The position numbers and the translations under genes were made by a program. Below the pieces are notes generated by a model that saw only the letters and a program-made list of their open reading frames with translations, was not told the DNA's origin and did no database searches. This document shows, in pieces, positions 50,228-59,153 of a stretch of 63,964 nt of DNA; within the stretch, counting starts at the first letter, position 1; the number at the start of each line of letters is the position of its first letter. Source of the DNA: Caryophanales bacterium UBA4694 (GTDB lineage: Bacteria > Bacillota_I > Bacilli_A > RFN20 > CAG-288); the NCBI GenBank assembly GCA_002404835.1, contig DHKM01000012.1, forward strand, positions 1-63,964, read 5' to 3'.

Positions 50228-51301
50228 ATGAATACACCAGGTTTTGATTATGATATTTATTCCTTAAGTTCCTATGATTATGATTTACCAGAGGAACTGA
50301 TTGCCCAATCACCGGCTGAAAAGAGGGATCATTCCCGTCTTTTGGTCATGGATAGGGAAACTGGAGCATTAACAGACGAACCATATTTCTATGAAATCGA
50401 AAAATATCTTAAACCCGGAGATGTTCTTGTACGGAACAATACTAAAGTCATCCCAGCAAGACTTCTTGGGGAAAAGAAAGAGACGCATGCCCATGTCGAG
50501 CTTCTCCTTCTTCATGAAAAGAAGGATCAAAAAGATGTATGGGAATGTCTTGTTGGCAATGCTCATGTTGTCAAAGTTGGAACCAAAGTCTATTTCGGCC
50601 ATAATGACGAGCTTGTAGCCACATGTCTTGAAGTCAAGGATGAGGGGATTCGAATCTTCAAGTTCGATTACCAGGGTATTTTTCTTGAGGTTCTTGATTC
50701 CTTGGGTAAAATGCCACTTCCTCCATATATTAAAAAACAATTGGGAGACAATTCACGCTATCAGACTGTCTATGCCAAAGTTGAAGGGAGCGCAGCTGCT
50801 CCGACAGCTGGATTCCACTTCACCCAAGATCTCTTTGAGAGATTGAAAAAGAAGGGGGTGACTGTTCTGGATGTCACTTTACATGTTGGACTGGGAACTT
50901 TCAGACCGGTAAAGACTGACAATATCAAGGAACACGTAATGCATTCGGAATACTATCATATGAGCAAAGAAACGGCCGATGCTTTGAATCAAGCAAAAGC
51001 GGAGAAAAGAAGAATCATTGCAATTGGAACGACATCCACAAGGACTCTGGAATCTGTCATGCAGAAATATGGAAAATTCCAGGAATGTTCTGGGGATACT
51101 AAACTTTTTATTTATCCAGGATTTCAGTATAAAGCCATTGATTGTCTGATTACGAATTTCCATTTGCCGAAGTCGACGTTGGTCATGTTGGTATCCGCCT
51201 TTTCTACAAGAGATAATGTTTTAAATGCCTATAAACATGCAGTTGAGAATAAGTATCGTTTCTTTTCTTTCGGTGACGCAATGTTTATCAAGAAAGACTG
51301 A
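50228..51301 (+). CDS. queA: S-adenosylmethionine:tRNA ribosyltransferase-isomerase
   Basis: Transfers and rearranges the ribose of SAM onto preQ1-tRNA to give epoxyqueuosine. 357 residues. Hallmarks: DYDLPEELIAQSPAEKRDHSRLLV, LKPGDVLVRNNTKVIPARL, EGSAAAPTAGFHFT and GTTSTRTLES. Starts 3 nt after the tgt stop and ends 2 nt before queH. Confidence 0.97.
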   Translation: MNTPGFDYDIYSLSSYDYDLPEELIAQSPAEKRDHSRLLVMDRETGALTDEPYFYEIEKYLKPGDVLVRNNTKVIPARLLGEKKETHAHVELLLLHEKKDQKDVWECLVGNAHVVKVGTKVYFGHNDELVATCLEVKDEGIRIFKFDYQGIFLEVLDSLGKMPLPPYIKKQLGDNSRYQTVYAKVEGSAAAPTAGFHFTQDLFERLKKKGVTVLDVTLHVGLGTFRPVKTDNIKEHVMHSEYYHMSKETADALNQAKAEKRRIIAIGTTSTRTLESVMQKYGKFQECSGDTKLFIYPGFQYKAIDCLITNFHLPKSTLVMLVSAFSTRDNVLNAYKHAVENKYRFFSFGDAMFIKKD

Positions 51302-51303
51302 AC

Positions 51304-51963
51304 ATGGAAAACTTTGTTGATTATAATAAGCAATTCAAAGAAACCATTTCAGAGCTTGAAAAAGAAAAAAGAAAGCCAACCCTGTTTCTCCATGCGTGCT
51401 GCGGTCCATGTCTTACTTACCCATTGAGCATCTTGATAAATACGTTTGATGTTACCGTAGGATACTTTAATCCCAATATTTTTCCGGTAGAAGAATATTA
51501 TAAAAGGTTGGAAACATTGAAAAGCTTTATTGATCGTTATTCGAAAGATAAAAACGTGAAAATCGGACTTGTTGTCAATCAAGATGATTTCGAAAAATAT
51601 CGAAATTTGTTTAAAAATAGATTCAAGGATAAAGAAGGCGGTCCGACATGTCTAAGATGTCATGCTTATCGTATGGGAATTAGCTATGAATATGCGTATC
51701 AACATCATTTCGAATATTTTACTACGGTAATGACCGTTTCCTGTAAGAAGCCGTCAAGGGAGCTTAATGAGATAGCCCAAAAGCTTCAACTCAAATATCC
51801 AGAAACAAAATATTTGTTTTCCGATTTTAAGAAAGAAGATGGACAGCTCAAAGGAATCAAGATTTGCAAACAGTATCAACTTTATAGGCAGAATTATTGT
51901 GGCTGCGAAGCTTCGCTGAAAGAACGGCTCGCCTATGAAGAGTTCAAGAAGTCAGTTCTCTAA
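51304..51963 (+). CDS. queH: Epoxyqueuosine reductase QueH
   Basis: Last step of queuosine formation, the cobalamin-independent alternative to QueG. 219 residues. The iron-sulfur and metal cysteines of the family are visible: HACCGPC near residue 33, CLRCHAYRM near 116, the middle MTVSCKKPSRE and QNYCGCEASLKER near 200. The 3' end overlaps the convergent parB gene by 12 nt. Confidence 0.95.
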   Translation: MENFVDYNKQFKETISELEKEKRKPTLFLHACCGPCLTYPLSILINTFDVTVGYFNPNIFPVEEYYKRLETLKSFIDRYSKDKNVKIGLVVNQDDFEKYRNLFKNRFKDKEGGPTCLRCHAYRMGISYEYAYQHHFEYFTTVMTVSCKKPSRELNEIAQKLQLKYPETKYLFSDFKKEDGQLKGIKICKQYQLYRQNYCGCEASLKERLAYEEFKKSVL

Positions 51964-52758
51964 TTCCTTTTTGAACTTTAGATAGTAGGTTCTGGCTTCC
52001 TCTTCGTTTTCGAATCGAATTTGGACCATTCTTCCTTTTAGTGAGATGGTCCTTTTTTTCTGCTTTCCGAGAAAAGATCTTTTTCTTGCCTCGATTTCCC
52101 GTACTGACAGGCCTTCTTCGAGAATCTCTTCAAGAAGTGCGTTTTGGGTGCTTGTCGGAAGATTCAGTAAAGCGCGAGCTTCGCCATAGTGGATTTTTTC
52201 CTCAATTAGAGATTTTTTGAGATTATCGGAAAGATTGTTAAGTCGAATTAGGTTTTTGACTTGGCTAAGAGAAAGACCTGAAATTTTTGAAATAGTAGAG
52301 GGGGAGTATCCTAGTTTTGTCAATTGTGTAAAGCAATGGGTTTTGATTAGCGGACATCCGCCTTCTTCAACAATGTTTTCTATGATATAGGCTATTTTGC
52401 GATCTGAGTCGATTTCCGTAAGAACACAGGGAACTGTTTTCATAGCTAGTTTCTCTGCAAATAAAAAACGTTTGGCACCATTGATGATTTCGAACGTGCC
52501 TTTTTCTTCACCTGGACTGATAACTAACGGAAGAAGGAAGCCGTCTCTCTTGATGCTTTCTTCAAGAGCGGGGAAAGAATCTAAACAATAAAATTCTTTG
52601 TCATAGAAACAGGAAAGATAGAGCGACTTTAAATCGTAGTCGCTTTTTTTTACGGTGGATAGGTTTTTTTCGATTTCACTTACGACAGATTTGTTTTTAT
52701 AACGTGAAATCAAGGAAACAAGATCCTGATTAGTGCTTTTTTTCTTTGCTATCGACAA
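51952..52758 (-). CDS. parB: ParB-family chromosome partition protein (divergent)
   Basis: 268 residues from a TTG start with AGAGGTGA 6 nt upstream, inside parA. It has the ParB N-domain (FPALEESIKRDGFLLPLVIS), the central helix-turn-helix (YSPSTISKISGLSLSQVKNLIRLNNL, KIHYGEARALLNLP) and a C-terminal dimer domain. The CTP-binding boxes are altered: the usual GERR is GAKR (residues 94-97) and ENIQR is ENIVE (127-131). It may load on DNA without the normal CTP switch, or be a Noc-like relative. No parS palindrome was seen nearby. Confidence 0.85.
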   Translation of the reverse strand: MSIAKKKSTNQDLVSLISRYKNKSVVSEIEKNLSTVKKSDYDLKSLYLSCFYDKEFYCLDSFPALEESIKRDGFLLPLVISPGEEKGTFEIINGAKRFLFAEKLAMKTVPCVLTEIDSDRKIAYIIENIVEEGGCPLIKTHCFTQLTKLGYSPSTISKISGLSLSQVKNLIRLNNLSDNLKKSLIEEKIHYGEARALLNLPTSTQNALLEEILEEGLSVREIEARKRSFLGKQKKRTISLKGRMVQIRFENEEEARTYYLKFKKELEN

Positions 52759-53518
52759 ATTCCATCACCTCTCTTGCCAAACTTGCATAAGTCAAAGCTC
52801 CTGTACTTGTGGGCTTGTAACGATTTACAGGCATTCCTTTTGCAATTGCTTCAGGAATAGAAACATTCCTGGGAATTTCTGTTTCGAATACTTTTTCCTT
52901 GAACTGGCTTCTTACTTGCTGGGCAATATCCACGCAAAGTTTGGTACGGTTGTCAGACATCGTCAAAAGAATTCCCATGATTTCCAAATCAGGGTTGGAT
53001 CCGCTCTGGATTTGATAAACGGAAGACAAAAGCTGCGCCAATGCATCTAAAGCGAAATATTCACATTGAACAGGAACGATAATGTAATTTGCTGCTGTTA
53101 AGCCATTAAGGGATAAGAATCCCAAAGAAGGAGGACAATCTATAATTATGAAATCATATAAATCACTTTGTTTATCTTCCAACAATTCCTTCAGTAAAGA
53201 AATAGAAGCTTTTCCATTCCCTTGTAAAGTGCTTTCGACCATAGCTAAAGTCATATTCGCGGGAATGATGGAGATATTATCATATCCGCTTTCATGTATA
53301 ACCTGTTTTAGACTACATTTTTTCATTAAAAAATCGGCTGTAGTTTCCCTAAAACTTGTTGGGTCCATACCCAAAGCCAAAGAACAATTCCCTTGAGGAT
53401 CCAAATCAATCAAAAGAATACGTTTGTTATATTTTGAAAGAGCACTGGCTAAATTGTAGCTTGTTGTTGTTTTTCCAACTCCGCCTTTTTGATTTGTAAT
53501 AGCAATAATTTTCTTCAT
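52730..53518 (-). CDS. parA: ParA/Soj-type chromosome partition ATPase
   Basis: 262 residues. Deviant Walker A KGGVGKTTTSYNLASAL, Walker A' LLIDLDPQGNCSLALG and Walker B IIIDCPPSLGFLSLNG are classical. It binds nucleoid DNA in the ATP form and is stimulated by ParB. No N-terminal helix-turn-helix, so it is the short chromosomal Soj type. The -10 box TAAAAT (53532-53527) ends 8 nt from the ATG with no Shine-Dalgarno, suggesting a leaderless transcript. parB overlaps its end by 29 nt. Confidence 0.95.
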   Translation of the reverse strand: MKKIIAITNQKGGVGKTTTSYNLASALSKYNKRILLIDLDPQGNCSLALGMDPTSFRETTADFLMKKCSLKQVIHESGYDNISIIPANMTLAMVESTLQGNGKASISLLKELLEDKQSDLYDFIIIDCPPSLGFLSLNGLTAANYIIVPVQCEYFALDALAQLLSSVYQIQSGSNPDLEIMGILLTMSDNRTKLCVDIAQQVRSQFKEKVFETEIPRNVSIPEAIAKGMPVNRYKPTSTGALTYASLAREVMEFVDSKEKKH

Positions 53519-53520
53519 AC

Positions 53521-53551
53521 CGGATTATTTTAACACGAAAGCGGATTATTT
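53521..53551 (-). promoter_or_regulatory. parA promoter with two direct repeats
   Basis: CGGATTATTT occurs at 53521-53530 and 53542-53551, exactly 21 bp apart, flanking and overlapping the parA -10. The spacing places both copies on the same face of the helix, as expected of an autoregulatory operator. Confidence 0.6.
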
Positions 53552-53583
53552 GTCCGTTTTCTATGCTAAAATTTCGTTTTTTC

Positions 53584-53612
53584 TTGAAATATACATGTCA
53601 ACCAACTATATT
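53584..53612 (+). promoter_or_regulatory. Promoter of the paired lipoprotein genes
   Basis: TTGAAA (53584-53589), 17-nt spacer, TATATT (53607-53612). A leader of about 40 nt with AGGAGGG precedes the gene. Confidence 0.75.
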
Positions 53613-53659
53613 AAATAAGATTAAAACTATGCGTAAGCTATTCAACTAGGAGGGCACAC

Positions 53660-55900
53660 ATGAAAAAAGGTTTTAAATCCCTTACTACTGTGATGACGAT
53701 TCTCACAGCAGTCAGTGTCCTTGCTTCCTGTAATAAGAGCGATTACACATACCCTGATGCCAATTGGAGAAAGGGTTATATCGCTAATTTAGGTGGCAAG
53801 GATGTTACATTTGCCGATATCTATGACTTGATGAACAATACCAAGGATTCGGCCCGTGCATATTTCAGTACGGCAAGTTCTATTCTTGCTCAAATCGTCA
53901 CTCCGCGCACGGATGTCATGATCACTAATGTAGATAGTGATATGGCAAAGCAGGAGCAAACTTGGAAGAGTTCAGCATCGACTAACGGAACTTCATATAA
54001 AGAGGAAATGCAAAAAACTCTTGATAGTGAAGGCGTTTTAGATGAGGATGCCCTCCGCAATAAGAAAATTGCAGAATTGCAGATCAAAACAAACAAAGAA
54101 CAGTACAATACTGACCAGTTCGGAACTTCTACTGAAGATAAGGATAAGAAATATTATTATCATATTTCGGAAGATTACACTAAGAAATATGTTGACACTA
54201 TGCATCCTTATCATGTTTCTCATATTTTGGTTAAGGTTGATGCCACGAGTGGCGGAGAAGGAACTTATAGTGGCAAAATCTCTGCAGACAATGCAACGAA
54301 AATCGGTGATGTTGTCAAATCTTTGATTTCTACAAGTTCGAATTTTGCACAAACCGCTTATAAGTTTTCGGATGATGGTTCTTCTTCTAGCTATGGTGAT
54401 CTTTTTGCTGGCACATCCGGTACGACATTAGATACAGCAACTAGTTATGTAAATGAGTTTAAATTAGGTCTTTTTGCTTATGAAACCTATTTTAATACCA
54501 ATACCGTAGGCTCTGATGCAGTGAAAAAAGCTTTAAGAGTTCCGAGTGGTGATGTCAATAAAACCGTTGCGGATAAAATTGGAAAGACAAGTTTTGCTCA
54601 AGGCAAAGCTTATGGCATCCCTGTTTCTGTTGCTCTTGAAATGTCTCAGGTCTATGACCAAACCAAGTCAGATAGTGGATATATCACTGTCAGTGAAAAC
54701 AAATATGATATTGGTGAGAACCTGTATCCTAGAAACGTTCTTTTCAATAACTACTTCAATAATCATGCTCTCTCTTTCATCTATGATGACCGTGATGAAT
54801 ATGCGGACCGTTTTGCGGGTGAACTTGTTGATTTGATGAAATCCTTGAATAAGGATGGAGATTTTGATTCGGAAATTGCCGCTGTTAATACCTTGAGAAA
54901 CAATTACAAATCCGCTTCTGACAAGACCACAGCTAATAAGAATCTCATTGTTGGACTTAATACTTTTAAATCCGGTTTGGATGCTTCCAAGAGCAAAGAA
55001 TTAAAAAAGAGATTCAATTCCTATGAGAAAATATTGAAGACACTTGGCTTAGATTCTACTACAGGTGATAAATTAGAAAATTCTACTTTTGCAGATTCAA
55101 GATTTTCTGATGCTCAGAGCTCTGTTAGTGATAATCTTGAGGTTTTCGACTATTCTGCTGGTGAAGAAAACAATTATTTGAGAAGCCTTGGAACAGGAAA
55201 GAAAATTCTTTATGCAGATGATGCCCACAAGCAACCGATTCTTGTCACTCGTGCAGGATCTGGATCTGGTGATAGTGGATATCAGGGAATTCATTTCATT
55301 ATTGTTAATAATGATCCTTTTGGAACCGGAAATGCTGAAGAGGATAAAAAGACCAATTCTGGTGAATATACTTATCGGTATTACCGTGTGAATTCTATCG
55401 ATGATACGAAAGAGGCTAGTGAAAACACTACAGCTTATACTTCTAGTTATGCTAAGAACCCAAGCGTTGTGAATTATCTTAAAGGCAACTTGAAAGATGA
55501 TAAGGGCGCAAGTGATGCCACTTATTCGGAGCGTATTGAGAAAGTAAAATCGACGATTGAAGGATTTGACTCCAATACTGACATCAAAATTTTCAAAGCT
55601 AATCTAGAAAAATTCTCTGAAAAATTCGAAGGCAAGAGTTTCCTTTCTTTAAATGGAAATAATGGAGTTGTCAGTGAAGAAATTTCAAATTTGATTCAAA
55701 GCTATATTGATACAACTGATGATTCTTCTTTGAGATCCAAGGAAGAAACTTTGGATAATTCCTGGGAAAGTTATGTCAATACCACATTGGTCTATGAAGA
55801 TATGCAACCACAGCGTGTCATTCCGACAACAGCTATTGGTTACTTCCAGGGTGGTTATATAACCGAGGAAATGGAGGAAATTTTCCATGTCAAGAAATAA
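53660..55900 (+). CDS. Large PrsA-like peptidyl-prolyl isomerase lipoprotein
   Basis: 746 residues; PrsA proteins are normally about 290-330. The lipobox is VLASC with Cys24. A parvulin-type segment begins at His185: HVSHILVKVDA, matching the first strand of PrsA/SurA domains, with later GDLFAGTSG as its continuation. A second, weaker match to the same strand is GIHFIIVNNDPFG. Thus it may hold one or two parvulin-like domains inside a long helical chaperone frame. It would fold secreted proteins outside the membrane. The next gene is coupled to it. Confidence 0.72.
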   Translation: MKKGFKSLTTVMTILTAVSVLASCNKSDYTYPDANWRKGYIANLGGKDVTFADIYDLMNNTKDSARAYFSTASSILAQIVTPRTDVMITNVDSDMAKQEQTWKSSASTNGTSYKEEMQKTLDSEGVLDEDALRNKKIAELQIKTNKEQYNTDQFGTSTEDKDKKYYYHISEDYTKKYVDTMHPYHVSHILVKVDATSGGEGTYSGKISADNATKIGDVVKSLISTSSNFAQTAYKFSDDGSSSSYGDLFAGTSGTTLDTATSYVNEFKLGLFAYETYFNTNTVGSDAVKKALRVPSGDVNKTVADKIGKTSFAQGKAYGIPVSVALEMSQVYDQTKSDSGYITVSENKYDIGENLYPRNVLFNNYFNNHALSFIYDDRDEYADRFAGELVDLMKSLNKDGDFDSEIAAVNTLRNNYKSASDKTTANKNLIVGLNTFKSGLDASKSKELKKRFNSYEKILKTLGLDSTTGDKLENSTFADSRFSDAQSSVSDNLEVFDYSAGEENNYLRSLGTGKKILYADDAHKQPILVTRAGSGSGDSGYQGIHFIIVNNDPFGTGNAEEDKKTNSGEYTYRYYRVNSIDDTKEASENTTAYTSSYAKNPSVVNYLKGNLKDDKGASDATYSERIEKVKSTIEGFDSNTDIKIFKANLEKFSEKFEGKSFLSLNGNNGVVSEEISNLIQSYIDTTDDSSLRSKEETLDNSWESYVNTTLVYEDMQPQRVIPTTAIGYFQGGYITEEMEEIFHVKK

Positions 55901-57758
55901 TCGAAAACGTTTTGGTGTTTTGGTTTTATCCCTTGCTACCTTAGCTTCTTGTTCCACAACGAAAATCAAATATCCGAATGATTACAATGATGATCTGTTT
56001 GCCAAAGTTGTTGATTTTGTTAAGGACAATAACCTTGATGAAGTGGTTCAGAACAATAAGGAACAATATTACAAAACGGTCCTTACTGGAGATGCCTTAT
56101 ATCGGGAAGTTGTGAATCAATTATTACTTGCGGTCTCCAAGAAGGCAGCGGTTGGAACAGATGGTAAGAATAAAAATGTTGCTCAGATTATGTTTGATGC
56201 CGATTCTAAGACAGGAATTTATGGAAATGAAAATGCTGTTAAAAAGGAAAATTTCAGCAATTTAGAGGCGAGAGCAAAACAATCTTTGGAGACTACAGCT
56301 AGAGGCGGAAGCTATACCACTGATAATCTTTTCAAAGAAGATAAATTCATCCTTTCCTTGAGAGAAAATTTCACCTTGGGAAATGGTAAAACGGAACAGA
56401 AAACCGGAAATGAAATCATGGTGACACCATTCATGTCCTATGATGATATTTATAAGAATTCCACTTCTGATTTTTATAATTATTATTTGCATCATTCTCT
56501 TTATCAGGATATGCAAGTCAACTATCTTACCGCTGAATATATTTATCAGAAGGCATATTCTTCTATTGTCAACTCTCTTGCTAGAAGAGTTCAAATTGTT
56601 GCTCTTGCGGATCGTTCTGATAATGGAGCAGTGGGGTCGGCAAGTAAAGTTGTTAATGCTTATGTAAAGGACTATGTTAAAGGCGAAAAAGCTGGTCAGG
56701 ATAAAGATTTTTCTGTTATCTCCAGAATTTGGAAGGGATTAACCGTTAAAACTATCGCTAACACTGATCCTGATTTTGCAGGAGCATTGAGCTTTACAAA
56801 CGATGGTTCCTCTTATCATTTTACTTGGACAGCTGGAGTGACGAATGATGCCAAAAATTATTTGATTAATCTTTTTGATAGATATGGTGTCACTTTGAAG
56901 GAAGATGGTTCAGTTGAATTTGCTGATACCTCTGTTATTATTCGTGCTGAAGAAGAAAAATGGATGATTAAGAATAATCTTATTGATGAAGAAAACACAG
57001 CCGATGATAATTGTACATTGGCAGGAAAAGTAATCAAGGATCAAGAAAAGGTTATTGAAGGTTTGAATGCCGGAAACCTTAATGCAGTTGATACATCTTT
57101 GGAATCAACCTATACAGGTTCTTATACATACGATGTTGGGACTGGTTTCCGAAAAGCTTATGATGGTATTGCTATCAACAATCTTATCACTGATGGTATC
57201 CAAACTAAAAGTGGATTGACTTCTCTTCCTGACACATTAAAGAATAGAGTATTTTCTACAGATATTTCTACTGATAAAACTACTGTTCAAGAAATGAAGA
57301 ACCAAGTTGACCAAAAGACAGATGGAATCACAGTCTTTGAAAAAGATGGCTTCCGTTATGTTACAAATCCAGGATCAATTTCAACTGAAGATAATAATGG
57401 CAATATTGTGTTCTATGATGCTTCTTCAAAAACCTATTATCTTACGCGTATTCTTGACGTTGTTTCTTCTACAGATTTGAACAAAGGCGTTGAGGATAGT
57501 TCCATGTATACCGTTGAACAGAAGGAACTTCTTGCTAGACAGGTAGCTTATTCTCTTGCTCCAACCGGGGACTATAAGACAAATGCATCTGTTTATTGGC
57601 TTAGAAGAATTGACATTAAGTATTCTGATGATGATTTCCTTGAATATATGAAATCCAATTATAAGGATCTTTTCAAAACAGAATCTACCGTTGATAAAGA
57701 AGAAAAAATCAAACTTACTGAAGATGACTTCAAGGATGTGTTGGATTCTTTGAGCTAA
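55887..57758 (+). CDS. Large lipoprotein, possible degenerate foldase partner
   Basis: 623 residues. The lipobox is TLASC with Cys22. The start lies inside the preceding gene, 14 nt before its end, with GGAGGAAA as ribosome site. The body is polar and helical with few cysteines. No clear domain: LARRVQIVALADRSDNG and FYDASSKTYYLTRILDVV have strand patterns similar to those of the upstream PrsA-like protein, and both proteins share a similar layout, so it may be a diverged paralogue that lost the isomerase motif. This is inference. Confidence 0.65.
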   Translation: MSRNNRKRFGVLVLSLATLASCSTTKIKYPNDYNDDLFAKVVDFVKDNNLDEVVQNNKEQYYKTVLTGDALYREVVNQLLLAVSKKAAVGTDGKNKNVAQIMFDADSKTGIYGNENAVKKENFSNLEARAKQSLETTARGGSYTTDNLFKEDKFILSLRENFTLGNGKTEQKTGNEIMVTPFMSYDDIYKNSTSDFYNYYLHHSLYQDMQVNYLTAEYIYQKAYSSIVNSLARRVQIVALADRSDNGAVGSASKVVNAYVKDYVKGEKAGQDKDFSVISRIWKGLTVKTIANTDPDFAGALSFTNDGSSYHFTWTAGVTNDAKNYLINLFDRYGVTLKEDGSVEFADTSVIIRAEEEKWMIKNNLIDEENTADDNCTLAGKVIKDQEKVIEGLNAGNLNAVDTSLESTYTGSYTYDVGTGFRKAYDGIAINNLITDGIQTKSGLTSLPDTLKNRVFSTDISTDKTTVQEMKNQVDQKTDGITVFEKDGFRYVTNPGSISTEDNNGNIVFYDASSKTYYLTRILDVVSSTDLNKGVEDSSMYTVEQKELLARQVAYSLAPTGDYKTNASVYWLRRIDIKYSDDDFLEYMKSNYKDLFKTESTVDKEEKIKLTEDDFKDVLDSLS

Positions 57759-57762
57759 ACCC

Positions 57763-57788
57763 AAAGAGGCAAGTAATTGCCTCTTTTC
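57763..57788 (+). terminator. Intrinsic terminator after the lipoproteins
   Basis: AAAGAGGCAA (57763-57772), GTAA loop, TTGCCTCTTT (57777-57786) and a short T-tail. Confidence 0.88.
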
Positions 57789-57826
57789 GTTTATAAGAAT
57801 TATAATAATAAAGGAGGATTATAAAT

Positions 57827-58240
57827 ATGAATGATTCCTGTATTTTCTGTAAAATTGCAAGAGGAGAAATCCCCTGCTATAAGGTTTATGAAGATGACAT
57901 GTGTATTGCTTTTTTGGATATCAATCCGAGTTCAAAGGGACATACTTTAGTTTTGCCTAAAGAACATTTTTCTTCGTTTGTAAGTGCACCTCGCTTAGTG
58001 ATAGACCATTGTTTTGAGGTGGCACAACATATTGCACAAGCTCAAATGACTCAACTAGGGGCTGAAGGAGTTAATGTGATTACTAATTCTGGTGCAGTTG
58101 CGGGTCAAAGTATTTCTCATTTCCATATCCATGTCATTCCTAGATACCTTAATGACGGAGTGAAAATTGGGTTTGAACCAAAGCAAATCGAAGACAAAGA
58201 CTTGGTTTTGATTGCAGACTCCATTCGTAAATCACTTTGA
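57827..58240 (+). CDS. hit: HIT-family nucleotide-binding hydrolase
   Basis: 137 residues. The histidine triad is SHFHIHVIPR, and the N-terminal part is CIFCKIARGEIPCYKVYEDD, the zinc-like CxxC form of Hint proteins. Hint enzymes hydrolyse adenosine phosphoramidates and aminoacyl-AMP. Start has GGAGGATT upstream. It is probably a single-gene unit between terminator 57763 and the suf promoter. Confidence 0.94.
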   Translation: MNDSCIFCKIARGEIPCYKVYEDDMCIAFLDINPSSKGHTLVLPKEHFSSFVSAPRLVIDHCFEVAQHIAQAQMTQLGAEGVNVITNSGAVAGQSISHFHIHVIPRYLNDGVKIGFEPKQIEDKDLVLIADSIRKSL

Positions 58241-58262
58241 TTTAATATTATTACTATATTTC

Positions 58263-58291
58263 TTGCACCAATTTTCAAATATCCATAAAAT
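58263..58291 (+). promoter_or_regulatory. suf operon promoter
   Basis: TTGCAC (58263-58268), 17-nt spacer, TAAAAT (58286-58291); leader of about 20 nt with AGGAGGAC. No IscR/SufR-like palindrome was recognised. Confidence 0.65.
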
Positions 58292-58317
58292 AAATAAGAT
58301 TTTTTAGGAGGACTAAA

Positions 58318-59133
58318 ATGAGTGATATTATTGTATCGAATCTTTCCTGTGAAGCGGAAGGAAACGAAATCTTGAAAGGGGTCAATTTAACTATCCATGA
58401 AGGAGATTGTCTAGCTTTGCTTGGGCCAAATGGACATGGAAAATCTACACTTCTTAATGTTTTAATGGGTTCTCCTAGATATAAGGTTACTGAGGGTAGT
58501 GCACTTTTGGATAAGCAAGATTTGCTGCAGATGACTACTGATGCGAGAAGTAAACTTGGTCTTTTTATGGCATTTCAGAATCCACCGGATGTTTCAGGGG
58601 TTGTTACAATGGATTTTTTCCGTGCTGCTATGAATTCACATGTAGAAAAACCGGTTTCTTTGTTTCAATTTTACAAAGCTACTACATCAGCTTATGAAAA
58701 AGTTGGCCTAGATTCAGCTATGTCTAGCCGTCATTTGAATGAAGGTTATTCTGGCGGTGAAAAAAAGAGGAATGAAATTCTTCAGATGCTTTTACTTAAA
58801 CCTAAGTTTGCCTTCTTAGATGAAATTGATTCAGGGTTGGATGTCGATGCTTTAAATTCAATTGCATCCATTATCAACGAGTTAAAAAATAATGGAACTA
58901 CATTTGTAATTATTTCCCATTATGATAAATTGTATGATCTTGTGAAGCCAAATCGTACAGCTGTAATTGTTGATGGAAAAGTTGCTGTCGAAGGGGATTC
59001 TTCTTTAGCTTCTCGAATTTCTAAAAAAGGATATTCGTTCCTAGAAAAAGAGTACCACATTTCTTTGACCAAAAAAGAAAAACAACAAGTCTCCATTGGG
59101 GAATGTGCTGCAAAGCAGATAATTCAAAAATAA
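58318..59133 (+). CDS. sufC: Fe-S cluster assembly ATPase SufC
   Basis: 271 residues; cytosolic ABC ATPase of the SufBCD scaffold. Walker A LLGPNGHGKSTLLNVLMG, Q-loop MAFQNPPDVSGV, signature YSGGEKKRNEILQ, Walker B FAFLDEIDSGLDVDAL (the family-specific DEIDSGLD) and switch His in IISHYDKL. First gene of the operon. Confidence 0.97.
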   Translation: MSDIIVSNLSCEAEGNEILKGVNLTIHEGDCLALLGPNGHGKSTLLNVLMGSPRYKVTEGSALLDKQDLLQMTTDARSKLGLFMAFQNPPDVSGVVTMDFFRAAMNSHVEKPVSLFQFYKATTSAYEKVGLDSAMSSRHLNEGYSGGEKKRNEILQMLLLKPKFAFLDEIDSGLDVDALNSIASIINELKNNGTTFVIISHYDKLYDLVKPNRTAVIVDGKVAVEGDSSLASRISKKGYSFLEKEYHISLTKKEKQQVSIGECAAKQIIQK

Positions 59134-59153
59134 TTGTAAGGAAAGATTTGTTT

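Noticed and set aside
51952..53660. parS site or replication origin near parAB
   Set aside because: No TGTTTCACGTGAAACA-like palindrome and no cluster of TTATCCACA boxes was seen, and dnaA/rpmH are absent.
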